This document shows positions 10,757-21,620 of a stretch of DNA of 64,000 nt, one piece after another. The translations under genes were made by a program, and so were the position numbers. The stretch comes from Polydactylus sextarius (taxonomy: Eukaryota > Chordata > Actinopteri > Polynemidae), in the NCBI GenBank assembly GCA_016801845.1, contig CM028921.1, forward strand, positions 11,694,275-11,758,274, given 5' to 3'. Under the pieces are notes generated by a model that did not search any database, was not told the origin of the DNA, and was given only the letters and a program-made list of their open reading frames with translations. How positions within the stretch are numbered: position 1 is the stretch's first letter; every line of letters begins with the position of its first letter.

Positions 10757-11425
10757 TACTATAGTTTAATTGTCATAATTGAGCATCTTTTTGGACACTT
10801 CACAGTATCAGTGTCAAAATACTTGACATACATCTGTTTGCTATGTGTTTGAAAGCTATACAAACCTGAGCTCAGTAACAGTGGTATCTGTATCAGATTA
10901 GAATTTTTTTTTTTTTTTTTTTTTCCCAGTTTTGACATTTCTTCTTCTTCAAAAAAAAAATCTTTTAAGGCAACACTGTAGCTTTACGCTAGCTACTTCT
11001 AGATCGTAGCTGCAGACTCAAAAGGCAGCACGGTTCTGTAAAACATCGTCACGGGAAATCGTTCCCACGCGACAAAGTTACATAATTCAAGGACGCGTAT
11101 TCAAGGAGTAGGAAGAAAAACTTATCTCACCCCATCTACCATAAGTCAGTGTACTATCACAATGATTTTGAAGTTGTTTTATGGTAAAAAAAACAGTTAC
11201 AAAATGTTGCTTTAATAAGGCATGATTAAAAAAAAAAAAAAAAAAAATACATGTCAGTGCAGTGTCACTAAGAAGGGATTAAAAGAACAAACAATGAGGC
11301 ACACATACGTCTATCAAAGATGTATAAACAGTTCAAGCATGTCTTCATCAAAAAAAAATAAAATAAAGATAATAAAACATCACATTTGCATACAACATCA
11401 AATAAAACATAATTTAATGAAATCG

Positions 11426-11525
11426 TCACTTCTCCGACTCCCTCCATCCTCTTGCATTTCTTCCAAACTTGTAAACCAGTCTGCGTCCGTCTACTCGTTC
11501 TAGGATTTCTCTTTTGTAGTAATAT
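11426..11525 (-). CDS. ehf: ehf coding exon 8 (end of ETS domain and stop)
   Basis: Acceptor ctttgttgcag. It encodes YYYKREILERVDGRRLVYKF then GRNARGWRESEK and TGA at 11428-11426. It has the same layout as the human last exon; human KFGKN is KFGRN here. It completes the recognition helix and the wing. Confidence 0.95.
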
Positions 11526-12641
11526 CTGCAACAAAGAATGGATACGCAGATGAAATTAAATCCAAAATGAATTCATCGTAGATCTAAAACATCTATGTTT
11601 ACCGCAGGATGCTTTTCACACAAACGCTCTTAACTCTACTACTCCCAAGTGTTGTTAACTCAAACAAATAAATTCCTTTCACTCTAGTGCTTCAAACACT
11701 TCACTTCGGTTACATCACTGTTCTGTGCTAAAACTGAGAGTGCAAACCATTAAAACTGAAAAAGACCTGTGATAATAGTTTCTGCTTTTATCATATTACT
11801 GTCATTGAAAAGTGTCCCTGTGACTGAATGTGTTGTGACACCACAAAACATCATATGTGTCAGAAAACCTTTTTATTTTCACTATAATTTACACTGTCAT
11901 TATTTCTCTAACAATACATTATGTTCCCTGATGTTTGAAAAGATTAGTTTAAAACAAAGCAAGTCTGGTTGTTATTCCGTTGCTTTTGTTATTCATAACA
12001 TAGAGCATCAATCTGTGTAGTGATGCAATCAGGCTGCAAATCCTTCTGCACCACAACAAATACAAAATCAGCTTTGCGGTCACAGTGATAATACCTATGG
12101 GCACATTTCTTTCTTTTTTTTTTCTTTTCTTTCTTTCTTTTTTTGTTTTTTTTTAGTGCCCAGTGGTTTGCAACAATGAAATTAAGCTCATTAGATTAGC
12201 TCATTGGAATGTAAAGCTGTGACTTCTGCAGCAGCCAGGAAGTTTCTTTGCTTTTTTTTTCTGCTTCATTTAGGGAGAAAAATGTGAAATTTGTAGCTGT
12301 TGAAACATGAATCGATTCTATGTAGTTGGCAAAGGGAGGTGGAAAATATGTGTTTCAAAGCGTTAAGTTCACTGGCTTTAGATGTGTAACTGTTAATAAT
12401 GTCACCAATAAGCGCCTGCCAAGTAAACTGGAATAGGAACAATGCAATGTGAGATGTCTTCCTCATTGCAATCTATTGCAAAACTAATAAAAACCCAAAT
12501 GTAAATGTACAATGTTTAAACTGTATTAAAAGTTTGTCACAGTCTCTGACTTTTGCAGACTTTTACCCACTGTGCCTTGTTGCAGTACTGTTAAACATAT
12601 GCATGATTCTGTTTTCATCATATGCAAATGTAAGACTTTGC

Positions 12642-12676
<35 letters not shown>

Positions 12677-15220
12677 TGGCAGTCGTACCGCATCGCCCGA
12701 CTTAGTTTCTCGTAGGTCATGCTGCTGTTATTTTTCTTTTTGCCCCATAGCTGCGCCACCGCCTCCGACTTGAGGAAGCGGAAAACACCCTCTGTCCGAT
12801 CCTCCCACTTGATCAACCCTGGATTTCGTTCTGGATTCAGTAGAATGTCCCTAATGAATTCCCACAAGTGTGTCCCTCTTGGGTCTGTGGGAAGAGGAGG
12901 GTAAAACAGATTGAACAGCAGGATTAAATAAAGTTTCTGAAAAGAAAAGCGATCATGAAATGTGAACATTTACTGTATATTTATCTTATTTATAATTTTA
13001 TGAATAAGATAATATATTTAACGTACTGTGCTTTTTGACCTGATGAGGACGACTGTAAGACCTTTTTATCTCTGAAAAACAAGAATGAAATGATTGTGAA
13101 ATCTTTCCATGTTGTGCTTGCGTTTATAAGTCATTTATGTTATGTTGGAGATATTGTAAATTCCTCACCAGGACTAGAAGGAGAAGGAGAGGCAACAGGC
13201 GCGAGAGGGTGAACTGTGGGATCGTAGATTTCTAAGTGAACAGACAGAAAAGCAGAGATCTATTAGATAATCTATATCAAATATGACATTCATAGTAGTA
13301 GTGAAGCAGATATTTACAATACCTCCAGGTGGATAGCTGACATCTGGAAATGGACACGAGAAATCTACTGTAACAGGAAAAAGCAAATGGAGGAAAGAAT
13401 GAATATTTTTAGGTTCATATATATATATAATTTATTTTTTTTACTTGCTAATAACTTATTTGAGAGACTCTTACGCTCTGGTTTGAGATCCAGTTGGCCT
13501 ATTTCCACATGGTACTGTCCTAGACAGGGATGAGATGAGTAAAGGAAATGAGTTACAAGTGCAAATCAGATAATTAAACGAACGTTCAAATGTGACTGTG
13601 ACATTTCGTGCAGAGAGTCAGAAATCTGTTGCATCACTTTAGGGAATTTCCAGACACTGCTTTAAGAAATCATGATGATGGTTTGGTTTTAAATGTCTAA
13701 GTTTCTGTAAAACTGGGAGAACTTTTAACACTAGTTTCAAGAACAACAGTTTATGTTGTTCGTCACTATAATACAGTTCGACGCTCAGAAGTAGCTGGGA
13801 GCATTTTCCAGAAGGAAACATCATGGAAATTCTTATCAAAATGAAATCTCTTCTGTTTATGAGATAATAATAACTCAGGTTTACTAACCAGTTCAACTGT
13901 GCTATGATATAACAATAGCTGTGTTGTGCTCCAACTTGATTTTCTTTTTTTTTTTTTTTATCAACCTGGAGGTTAAACCTGTTGTGCCTGGTGTCCTGTG
14001 GTTTTGAAATGCCAAGTTGAGACGGCAGATAAAATATGATGTTCTGACGTCACTGACGGCATTTTTATTCTTTTAATTTCCTCACATACATACACATAAC
14101 ACTAAACACTAAGTCAAAACCAGGGGATGAACCACTTCTCGACTTGTTTTTCAGTTTCACATTCCCATTCAGCGAGATTGTGAAGCTGAGAAACTGAGCA
14201 GGAGCTTTGTTAGTAAACCCACTCTAGCAAGAGCAAATAACAAATCCATCATCTCCTTCATTTTACAGTCCTTCACCCCTTTACAGCAACATGCAGTCCG
14301 ACCTCTGACTGGCACCGTGATCCCCTCTCAGCATCACTTTATCAAGACTGCTCCAGACCCACCTGGAATCACCCAACTCCTCTTTTATTGGGAATTATCA
14401 TCTTCCCGGCCACCCTCCCTCCCCCAGCCCTCGTTTCAGACTTTCAAACGCACCGCTCCACTTGAGCTCCGTGATGCTGTGGAAGAGAATGGGTCCCATG
14501 CTGCCAGCAGCACGGATGAAGTCCTGGTAGCTCAGACTACAGAGCTGATGGCCGTCCATGTCAAAGTTTTGGAAAGGAATGTTGGAAGCATCGATCTGGT
14601 GCATATCCATGACCTGCTGCAGCCACTCCCACACCTGGTATTTATTCCAGAACTGAGGCTGGGAGTCATGAGGCCACAGGCGACTTGTGTAACCAGACAT
14701 CACCATCGGCACTAGGGACAGACCACAATAGTTGGCACAGTATGAAAACATTTTAACATCAACATCAGTGAATTAATCTTGTTTCGGTATAAATATGTAT
14801 TTGATGAGGAAACATGAATTCCACTTCCAATGGTATTTGTCAATAATTAATCTGAGGAACAGTTTACTTAAAGACCTGCTCAGCTGGGACTCTAATTCAT
14901 GCCTCGCATTTGTGAGCTCTGGGCTCACCAGGTAAGTAATCCATCAGCTGCTAATTGTTAAATGATTTTCATTTTGCAGTGCAGTTTTACACCAGTGAGA
15001 ATCCTACATTGTTGAACTGAGAGCAGTATGAATCCTTCAGCAGAGCAAATCAGCATATTTTCTTGAGGCGTTTTAGGAAGTTATTCAGACAAATGAATTA
15101 AACGATTCACATCAGCATACGAGATTGTGTTATTGTGGCCTCACCGTCAGGGTAGGAGTTAGCTGGACCCCAGGTAGTGGTCAGCTGGTTGTCCAGGGTG
15201 GTGGATGGAGTTATGCTCAT
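11426..15220 (-). CDS. ehf: ehf, ETS homologous factor (epithelial ETS transcription factor), complete
   Basis: EHF (ESE-3) is a nuclear ETS-family transcription factor of epithelia that binds GGAA/T sites. Eight coding exons join on the minus strand: 15220-15145, 14711-14454, 13519-13475, 13367-13323, 13231-13169, 13071-13027, 12884-12689 and 11525-11426. The total is 828 nt, 275 residues plus stop (human EHF is 300). The pointed domain spans about residues 42-111 (QPQFWNKYQVWEWLQ...). A Pro/Ser-containing linker covers about 112-177. The ETS domain covers about 179-262 (PRGTHLWEFIRDILLNP...), with recognition-helix arginines R240 and R243 in MTYEKLSRAMRYYYKREILE. It ends NARGWRESEK. ETS wording matches EHF rather than ELF5 or ELF3. 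All introns are GT-AG and phases agree. The reading frame is open upstream of M1 to the acceptor at 15254-15253, so a longer N-terminus from an upstream exon is possible. Confidence 0.95.
12644..12675 (+). repeat. (TG)16 / (CA)16 microsatellite in ehf intron 7
   Basis: The run lies 11 nt past the donor dinucleotide of the last ehf intron and reads (CA)16 on the transcribed sense strand. CA repeats near 5' splice sites are known hnRNP L-dependent splicing regulators; a role here is inference. Confidence 0.9.
12689..12884 (-). CDS. ehf: ehf coding exon 7 (most of ETS domain)
   Basis: Acceptor cttcccacag, donor CG|GTACGA. 196 bp encode NPRGTHLWEFIRDILL... through MTYEKLSRAM, with the tryptophan repeat residues W185, W204 and W224 of the ETS winged helix. 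The donor splits Arg243 (phase 2), the conserved position in EHF-type genes. Confidence 0.95.
13027..13071 (-). CDS. ehf: ehf coding exon 6 (45 bp, basic linker)
   Basis: Acceptor tgtttttcag, donor A|GTACGT. It encodes EIKRSYSRPHQVKKH, a basic segment just before the ETS domain that corresponds to human ...AKCHTKKHN. It may contribute nuclear localisation. Phase 1 at both ends. Confidence 0.85.
13169..13231 (-). CDS. ehf: ehf coding exon 5 (63 bp, Pro/Ser-rich linker)
   Basis: Acceptor ttcacttag, donor G|GTGAGG. It encodes EIYDPTVHPLAPVASPSPSS followed by P: a Pro/Ser-rich disordered stretch with SP sites. Phase 1 at both ends. Confidence 0.8.
13323..13367 (-). CDS. ehf: ehf coding exon 4 (45 bp, linker)
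   Basis: Acceptor cctgttacag, donor G|GTATTG. It encodes LDFSCPFPDVSYPPG and is phase 1 at both ends. No known motif; it lies between the PNT and ETS domains. Confidence 0.8.
13475..13519 (-). CDS. ehf: ehf coding exon 3 (45 bp, linker)
   Basis: Acceptor tccctgtctag, donor C|GTAAGAG. It encodes GQYHVEIGQLDLKPE plus one base, equivalent to the human segment ending in VKTE. It contains an LKPE stretch that resembles a loose sumoylation motif (psi-K-x-E). Phase 1 at both ends. Confidence 0.85.
14454..14711 (-). CDS. ehf: ehf coding exon 2 (pointed/PNT domain)
   Basis: 258 bp, phase 1 to 1, acceptor ctgtccctag, donor G|GTGCGT. It encodes residues 26-111, including FWNKYQVWEWLQ, the acidic-aromatic core IPFQNFDMDGHQLCSLSYQD and ELKWSG, matching the human EHF PNT domain (FTRAAG..LKWNG). 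PNT domains are SAM-like protein-interaction modules. Confidence 0.95.
15145..15220 (-). CDS. ehf: ehf coding exon 1 (start codon)
   Basis: ATG at 15220-15218 opens MSITPSTTLDNQLTTTWG..., ending in phase 1 before the donor GTGAGG (15144 down). It aligns in position with the human MNLNPGNN... segment. A plausible acceptor (cctcagcccctag, AG at 15254-15253) lies 32 nt upstream of the ATG, so a 5' noncoding exon further upstream is expected. I could not locate it. Confidence 0.85.
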
Positions 15221-15249
15221 GTTGCAGCTTCTACACTCTGATGTACCAT
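15217..15249 (-). promoter_or_regulatory. 10-codon uORF overlapping the ehf start codon
   Basis: Just downstream of the inferred acceptor an ATG in strong context (GCCATGG) opens a frame of ten codons. Its TGA overlaps the main start as ATGA (uORF stop at 15219-15217, main ATG at 15220-15218). This termination-reinitiation geometry is directly visible if the exon boundary is right; effect on translation is inference. Confidence 0.45.
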
Positions 15250-15254
15250 GGCCT

Positions 15255-17439
15255 AGGGGCTGAGGCAGGAGAGGAGTAATTAATTATATGAATAGATCTG
15301 AAATAAAATTAACCAACAAAAAAACTGGGCTTCAAACATTCTCATGGTTGCATTGAGATTTTACCTTAGATATTCTCAAAACACTCAAACAAACACGCAC
15401 TTTTATTTAATTTGTTGGAACATTTAAGTACATGAGCACATTTTTACACCCAGTTTTTGAAACTCTTTTCTTCTTTTCCCTCATCGGTCATTTTGATGAA
15501 TTTACACCCTGTGATGAATATCTCTACATAGTAGTTTTGATTACGCGTGGTGGAGTGATCCAGACATGCTCCCCAAACATGATGAATCTTTTTGTGTTAT
15601 TGATAATGACCTGGCTGTTTAACATTCACCTTGTTTACACTGCGTCAACTCAGTATCAACATTTGGCATTTTACTGTGAGGTAGCAGAACATTTTGGACA
15701 CAGTACGTGACACCGCAGTCGGTGCTAAACAAGAGCTTTTTGTAAGCTATTATTACACCTCGCTCGCTGTTACTAAAGTAACCACAGGTGTGGCCATAGT
15801 CAAACAAGCCTCAAATTTTCATGATTGCAATGTTACACCATGTATAGAGGATGATTTATTCACTTTAAGGTATTTATCTATTAGAGCTCTAGTAGAAATG
15901 CAAAGTTTATGGCCCACTTGAGCTTAAAAGACGCGTAAAGATGCAGTTCAGTAAATGTGGTTTAGGAACAAAAACTCAAAATGCAAGTTTTTGATGTTAG
16001 TATATTTCCTACAGGTATTGATTTTACAAAATTACAGCTACTTATTGTATCATTTGGGAGTCCACTCGGTGTGTGTTTTTTTTTGGTACACTGGCAATAT
16101 TTACAACCACCCTGAGAGGGTGCATTGTTTTATACATACAGAAAGAAAATAAAGTCATGTTTCAGCCTGAAATACAAATTTATTTGCATCCCATGTAAAT
16201 AAAGCTTGAATTTCAGCAGCTCCACTGTCTTGTTTGACAAGTGAACTGAGTCATGACTGATGAATTGCAGGCTGCCAATATCTGGTTTCAACTGTCCACA
16301 CAGTTTTACTTTTAGTTTTTCGGACTATTCTGCAAATCTACAACGCTTTGTTTTGTTTCTCTTTGTTTTACAGTAAGTCGTTCAAACACAACTATGATTA
16401 ATGACTAACTGATTTATTTTAAAACGTGCCTCGAGCAAGACGTTGACTCCAGGTCTAAGATGAAAATTTGAGGAATAAAAAAAAAAATGTTTGTGATGGT
16501 TGAGTTGTTAGTGTAGTAAATGTTATTGAATTATTGTATCATGATTCAAATGACAAAGGTCGGCGTGTTTGGCACCTGCTTCAAGTGAGTGCACAATGAA
16601 ACTAATTCAACACACAATGACTCACATTTCACCTGTTCCAGAGAAGATCCTTTATGGCAGGCTGTAAACAGAATTACACCGAGGCCTTTCACACAATTCA
16701 ACAGCTGAACACATCCATGACAAGCTCACGGGTAAGTGAATCTCCTTAAAGATCGTTACTCAAATATAATTAATGTAAATGCTGACAACAGTATTCTCAC
16801 TAGTTTTATATTTTGCAGATTTCCACATCTGCACAGGCCCTGTGAAACAGAACATGCCAGTGAAAATGGGTTTAGAATTAAATTACTTTCAAACTCACTG
16901 AGCTCATTAGACCACCCTTCAGCTGATTACACTGTGATTAGTTATTTTTAAAAGCGCTGCCGGTTTCCCAGCAGCACCAGTGTGGCAGCCTACCAGAGCA
17001 GTAGAACGGTGTCCGACCAGGCCTGGTAGGGGGTCTCACGTAGATCCAGTCTCAAACACAGCCGATCCAAGCGCTTTCTGGAGATTTTTTTTAAAGTATT
17101 CTAAAGAAATAGTATTTACAGTGGGAAGAGATGGCTCCGTTTGATTCCCAAATCTTTGAGTTAACAGATGAAAGTATGCAGACACACTAGGTGCTGCCCC
17201 ACCACAATGGGTGTTTTATTCACCTAACTTCCTTATCTAACTCCAATTGGCTCCCTCTATGTTCATGCCAGGTGAGTATTTGCATAATGCACACCCCCTC
17301 CCCCCACCCTTGTCCGACACACATTCACACCTAACATAACTTTCATATTCCCATTTGGTGCTGTTCCCTCTCATGCTCACTCATGCAGTCGTGCACACAG
17401 GCATAGATCCAAACACATTGAAAAGCCCACAGAGGAAGC

Positions 17440-17493
<54 letters not shown>

Positions 17494-20400
17494 TTGTTCA
17501 TATAGTTTCTTAAAATAGTATTTAACCTTTAGAGAAAATTCCCCCTGTGTAATTATGTAGCACAACATTTGTTTTCTTTATTTCACCATGATGAACGAGG
17601 TGCTGACAGTTTAGGTAAGAGGACCTGAGAGAATTTGTTACTTTTTTTTTTTCCTTTCTGAAAGTCGCTGGAACTGACAGAGGAGAAAAGAAAAAAAAGA
17701 AAGCATTCGGGGCTCTTAGCCTGAAAAGTGTATTTAAAACTGCCTTCATCGAGGTTATACATTTACAAACCCTCTCCTAACAGTTCAGTTCAGTTCACTG
17801 TCCCTGTCTGAGCTGTGAATTTGCAAATTAAAACCACACACAACATCTGTTTGAACACCGATCACTATTTAGGCCAAGTTTGTTTTGATCTCGAGCTTTT
17901 GATGACCTCACCACATTGCAATCACATCGAACTTGATGAACTGCTTAAATAACTTCCACCGACATGTCGTTATCCACAGGTGTCTGAGTGGAGACTGACA
18001 GTTAATAATTAGCTTTGTTTTGCGTCCCACGAATCCCAATGTGTATCACATAACTATAACAAGAGCGGAAGAATCAGAAATGGCTTTGTTATGTGTGAAT
18101 TCTCTACCAGCGTTCATATATGCTCACCTGTTTTCCCGTCAGGTGTCAAACATTTCCCTGTGTGACATTCAAAAGATGTGCTATCTTTGAACAATACATC
18201 AAATACTACTGCATAGCTTATGACATAGTACATTTAGCTAAGTCAGGACACGCACTGTCACCCGAAAGATACAATCACGTTTCTGCTGGAATCAGTCGCT
18301 GTGCACAGCGAGGTGGCACTAATAAAGAAAAGCCTGCGAATATGAAAGTGATTTCTTTTTTTTTTTTCTTCCAAATTCCTTAGAACGTGTTTGTCTTGTT
18401 TATCTGTTCTAAGCAGTTGACATCAATGAAATGCACAGCACTTTACCCAGCTATGCCACCCTTTATATCTGCTGTTGCCCTATACTGTCAATGATCAGAG
18501 GGAGTTCAAACATTCTATTTTTACTTGATGCCAATTAGGGGCTGGGCAAAACGTAACATCTTTGATCCTGGATCTAAATCTGATCTGTAGCATTGTACTG
18601 CTCCGATACCTCCTGGGACCAGAGGCACTAACAGTATCATGTTGATAATTGAAGTGACTTTGAAGCAGGTTGGATTGTATAATAGGCTGAAGCAGAGAGG
18701 AGTCTGTGAGGAAAGTATCATTTCAGAGCCTCTTCTTCTTCAGCAGCGTCAGGGTCGTGTGGAGGGAAACAAGAGGTGATGTTGAATGCGTGAACCCAAT
18801 TAATTTGTCCTTATATGATGTAACTATATCAAGAAGTGTAAACCAGTTTGTTAATATTTAATCATGTCAAGAAAACTAGACTTGAAAATATGCTGAGTTA
18901 TTAAACAGCATATCTTATTATCCCAATAGGCCGACATTAATGGTCTTTCCACATTTCGCAGATCTTATGATCAATATACTGGTGTCTGTACTCACCCCAG
19001 TTCATACTGAGCTCACTTTGGAAGCTTATACTCCCTCTCTGAGAGTGTGTCTGTGTGTGTTTGTGTGTGACTTGGAGCTTTGCCCACAGCTCAACCACAG
19101 AAGTAATGAGGGAATTCAGTGTTAGTATGATTATCTCTGAGTTCCTCTCATCTCCCCATGCATGCCCAATACAGACCTACAGTCCTAAAGATAAAAGCCC
19201 TCCACTCCTGATCTTCCCACAACTCACTATAGTACTTGCATGAGTTACAGAAAACTTGCCTGTGGCCGTCCCCACAGCCAATGTGCTACCTATTTGTAAC
19301 GCAGGTGCTATTTTCTGGATTTTTTAGCAGCAGTTTTCCATCCTCTTTCTAAAGGGTAAACCGCCTCTGGGGTGTAATTTGGGACCTAGTGCACGTTTGG
19401 TGCCGTCCCACTGCGAGTGCCTGACCAGATTTTATTGCGGTAAGATTAATACGTTCATGAGCAGTGAACACTTCTCATTATGGGCAGCAGTTTGGCACGC
19501 TTCTGAGCTTCTCTCTTTCTCACTTTCTCTCTCTCCCAGTCTCTCTCTTTTTTGTTCTTTCTGAACCACACTTTTTTTTTTTCTTGCCATGTCACAATGA
19601 GAGCCTATTTGGCATCTCATTTCATGGATCTTCGCTCTGCTTTTGCAGAGTGGATGTGGATCGACTTATGCAGAAGTCCACTGAGGGAAATAGCAAAAAA
19701 GGGAGAGAGATGGAGTGGTTGAGATCAAAGTCTGTCATATCAACTCCATTCTGTGTGAGTCAGCCAACCAACATCATGAGTGAAGACATCGTCCCAGACA
19801 GTAGAAGATGTCATCAAAATTCTGGCATTATAACTGATGTCATCTATTTTTAAATAGAGAGTCAAACAGAAGCTTATGTCACCCTCCAATAATAGTACAC
19901 TACTGATCCATTTATAAAGAGGCTTAGTAGTGTTGTGCAATATTAATGGTTTATTTGAGGATGCAGTCAGAAGTTTTACTCTGACAGGAAAAGGCTGTCA
20001 AAGCTGTCAGTCAGAAAAAAAACAGACAAGACAGGGGGAGGGTACAGTTTGTATGCTCTAATGAACAGGAACTTATTAGAGGGAGTATGTCTATTACTCT
20101 CCCTCTTGCCTCCCCTCTTTCATTAGCTGCTTATCACACCCGTTAGTGTCATCTTTAATACTTCACATTTTGATTAGCATATGATCCACAGGGAAAGAAG
20201 GAAAAATCATTTTATTAGTGTCAATTACTGCAACAAATGACGATTTCACTGCTTAAATTGTAATTTTACATTTCCTCCCTGTCAAAGAACAATGGCTGTG
20301 TAATTACAGTAATGAGAAACGCAACAGAAGAATGAATTATTCACAATCCTCTTCCCCTTCTTGTTCTTTTTGAATGCCGCCATTTCGATTTTCCTGGCAT

Positions 20401-21309
20401 CCGACAGTCTGATTTCATCATTTTGCACTGAGAGCACAAGATCTGTATGTTTCACAAGTGATGTGATCAGGTGCAGTGAGTGTTAGACCATGGCACAGAT
20501 GATGGAGGAAATACATTTTCACCCATGTGTTGTCCAGTAGTTTGAGTGCACGAGATAGAGGAGTGTAGGTTTTTTCCTTGGCCCATAGGTGACACTGTTG
20601 TTTCATACTTATTCATTCTGCTGAGCTTCTCTGACACCACTGATATGTAAGGAGTGAACAACACAGATGTGATATGAAAATGTGTAAGTAATATAACAGG
20701 CTTCCTGACAGTTATTGACTATGATACCTATGGATGGTGCTGCCCATATGGGATACAGTAAGCTACATACATTATCAGCTCTTACAAGGAGGTGTTAGAA
20801 GGATACATGAGAGAGAGGGAGCAGAGACTAGAGAGGGAGGGGCAGAGCTGACTCCAAGAAGTGCAGGGCCAGTTTGTTGGCATCGCTATCCTCTGCTACG
20901 GATGTGCCACAGCTAGAGACTGCCCCTTGTGTTTCAATTAACACATCATAGAGAAGGAACACCAGCACATAGTTATTCCTGGACATCAGCGGCTGCTTTT
21001 TCTGCCAATGTCCTAACTACCGCACGTACTGTACATCAGTGAAACAGTCTCTTAAAAGAAGAAGTGAACTCTACACTGAGGCTGTAACATGCAAACAGCA
21101 CGAACCTGTGAAATTAAAGGAAAATCTAGCGCATAACCACATGCTGCAGATGTATTTTTGTTTCAGAAGAACTAATACTTATCTAATAACACTTAAAACT
21201 GCTAAAAATGCACTCTTTTATGCACAGAGACAAAACTTTGCCTTTCCTCTGAGATATATAAAAAGTGACCATTTGACTTATTTTGTTTTGGTTTACGGCT
21301 TCTGACTTT
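15255..21309. other. ehf upstream flank, no coding gene seen
   Basis: It probably contains ehf 5' noncoding exon(s), intron and promoter, which cannot be placed from sequence. Visible are an (AT)n tract, a 12-bp palindrome ACCAGGCCTGGT at 17016-17027 and a pyrimidine run near 19505-19560. No exon with protein-like conservation was recognised. Confidence 0.6.
17449..17489. repeat. (AT)n microsatellite
   Basis: About 20 AT units preceded by ttatttttat. No associated gene. Confidence 0.9.
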
Positions 21310-21620
21310 ACTGTTTTGGTTTCCTTTTGCCGCCCTCGCTGGCGACGTTCACAGATGCAACAGCTGATATCAGCAGAAAAGCTTGAAAAACTTGGTGTGT
21401 ATCGTGTGCTACCTGCCGATCACTAAACAGTAGACACAGTTAACCACTATCTGTTGAACACAATGGAGCATTTAGCTGCTGAAGAGCCTAATATTTCATT
21501 CAGGTGTTGGTAGACACCTGACAGCAAACAGAGTTGGTAGAAAACAGAGCAGAAAAAAAGTCTTTCAGATGACCAGAAACTTGAATCCAAATGAATGTCA
21601 GTTTTGCTTTGAAGTGGATA
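21310..21620 (+). repeat. teleost dispersed repeat copy ('tggagcatttagctgctgaagagcc' type)
   Basis: The run gctggcgacgttcacagatg ... cagctgatatcagc ... tggagcatttagctgctgaagagcc ... cagagttggtagaaaacagagc matches, from memory, a common teleost interspersed repeat whose copies read tggagcatttagcagctaaagagcc...ggagttggtggagac. It is a degraded fragment. The exact family name needs a repeat-library search. Confidence 0.45.

Larger units (their letters stand above)
3839..11425. other. pdhx-ehf intergenic interval
   Basis: 7.6 kb between the pdhx start codon and the ehf stop codon. It contains the ehf 3' UTR at its right end, a CpG-rich promoter-like patch (4240-4480), an orphan frame (4616-4915), repeat fragments and homopolymer runs (T about 8789-8811, T about 10905-10924, A about 11227-11246). 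In human, APIP occupies the corresponding interval. I looked for APIP signatures (for example the IHTHSKAAV zinc-site region) on both strands and saw none. Confidence 0.6.

Noticed and set aside
12534..12904. Plus-strand frames with Val-Cys repeats and nearby frames
   Set aside because: They are translations of the (TG)16 microsatellite and of the antisense of the ETS exon.
14317..14715. 132-codon plus-strand frame
   Set aside because: It is the antisense shadow of the ehf pointed-domain exon.
12690..15220. Assignment of the ETS gene to elf5 or elf3 rather than ehf
   Set aside because: LLNPERNPGLIKWEDRTEGV, GKKKNNSSMTYEKL and the PNT core FWNKYQVWEWLQ match EHF closely; ELF5 and ELF3 differ at many of these positions.
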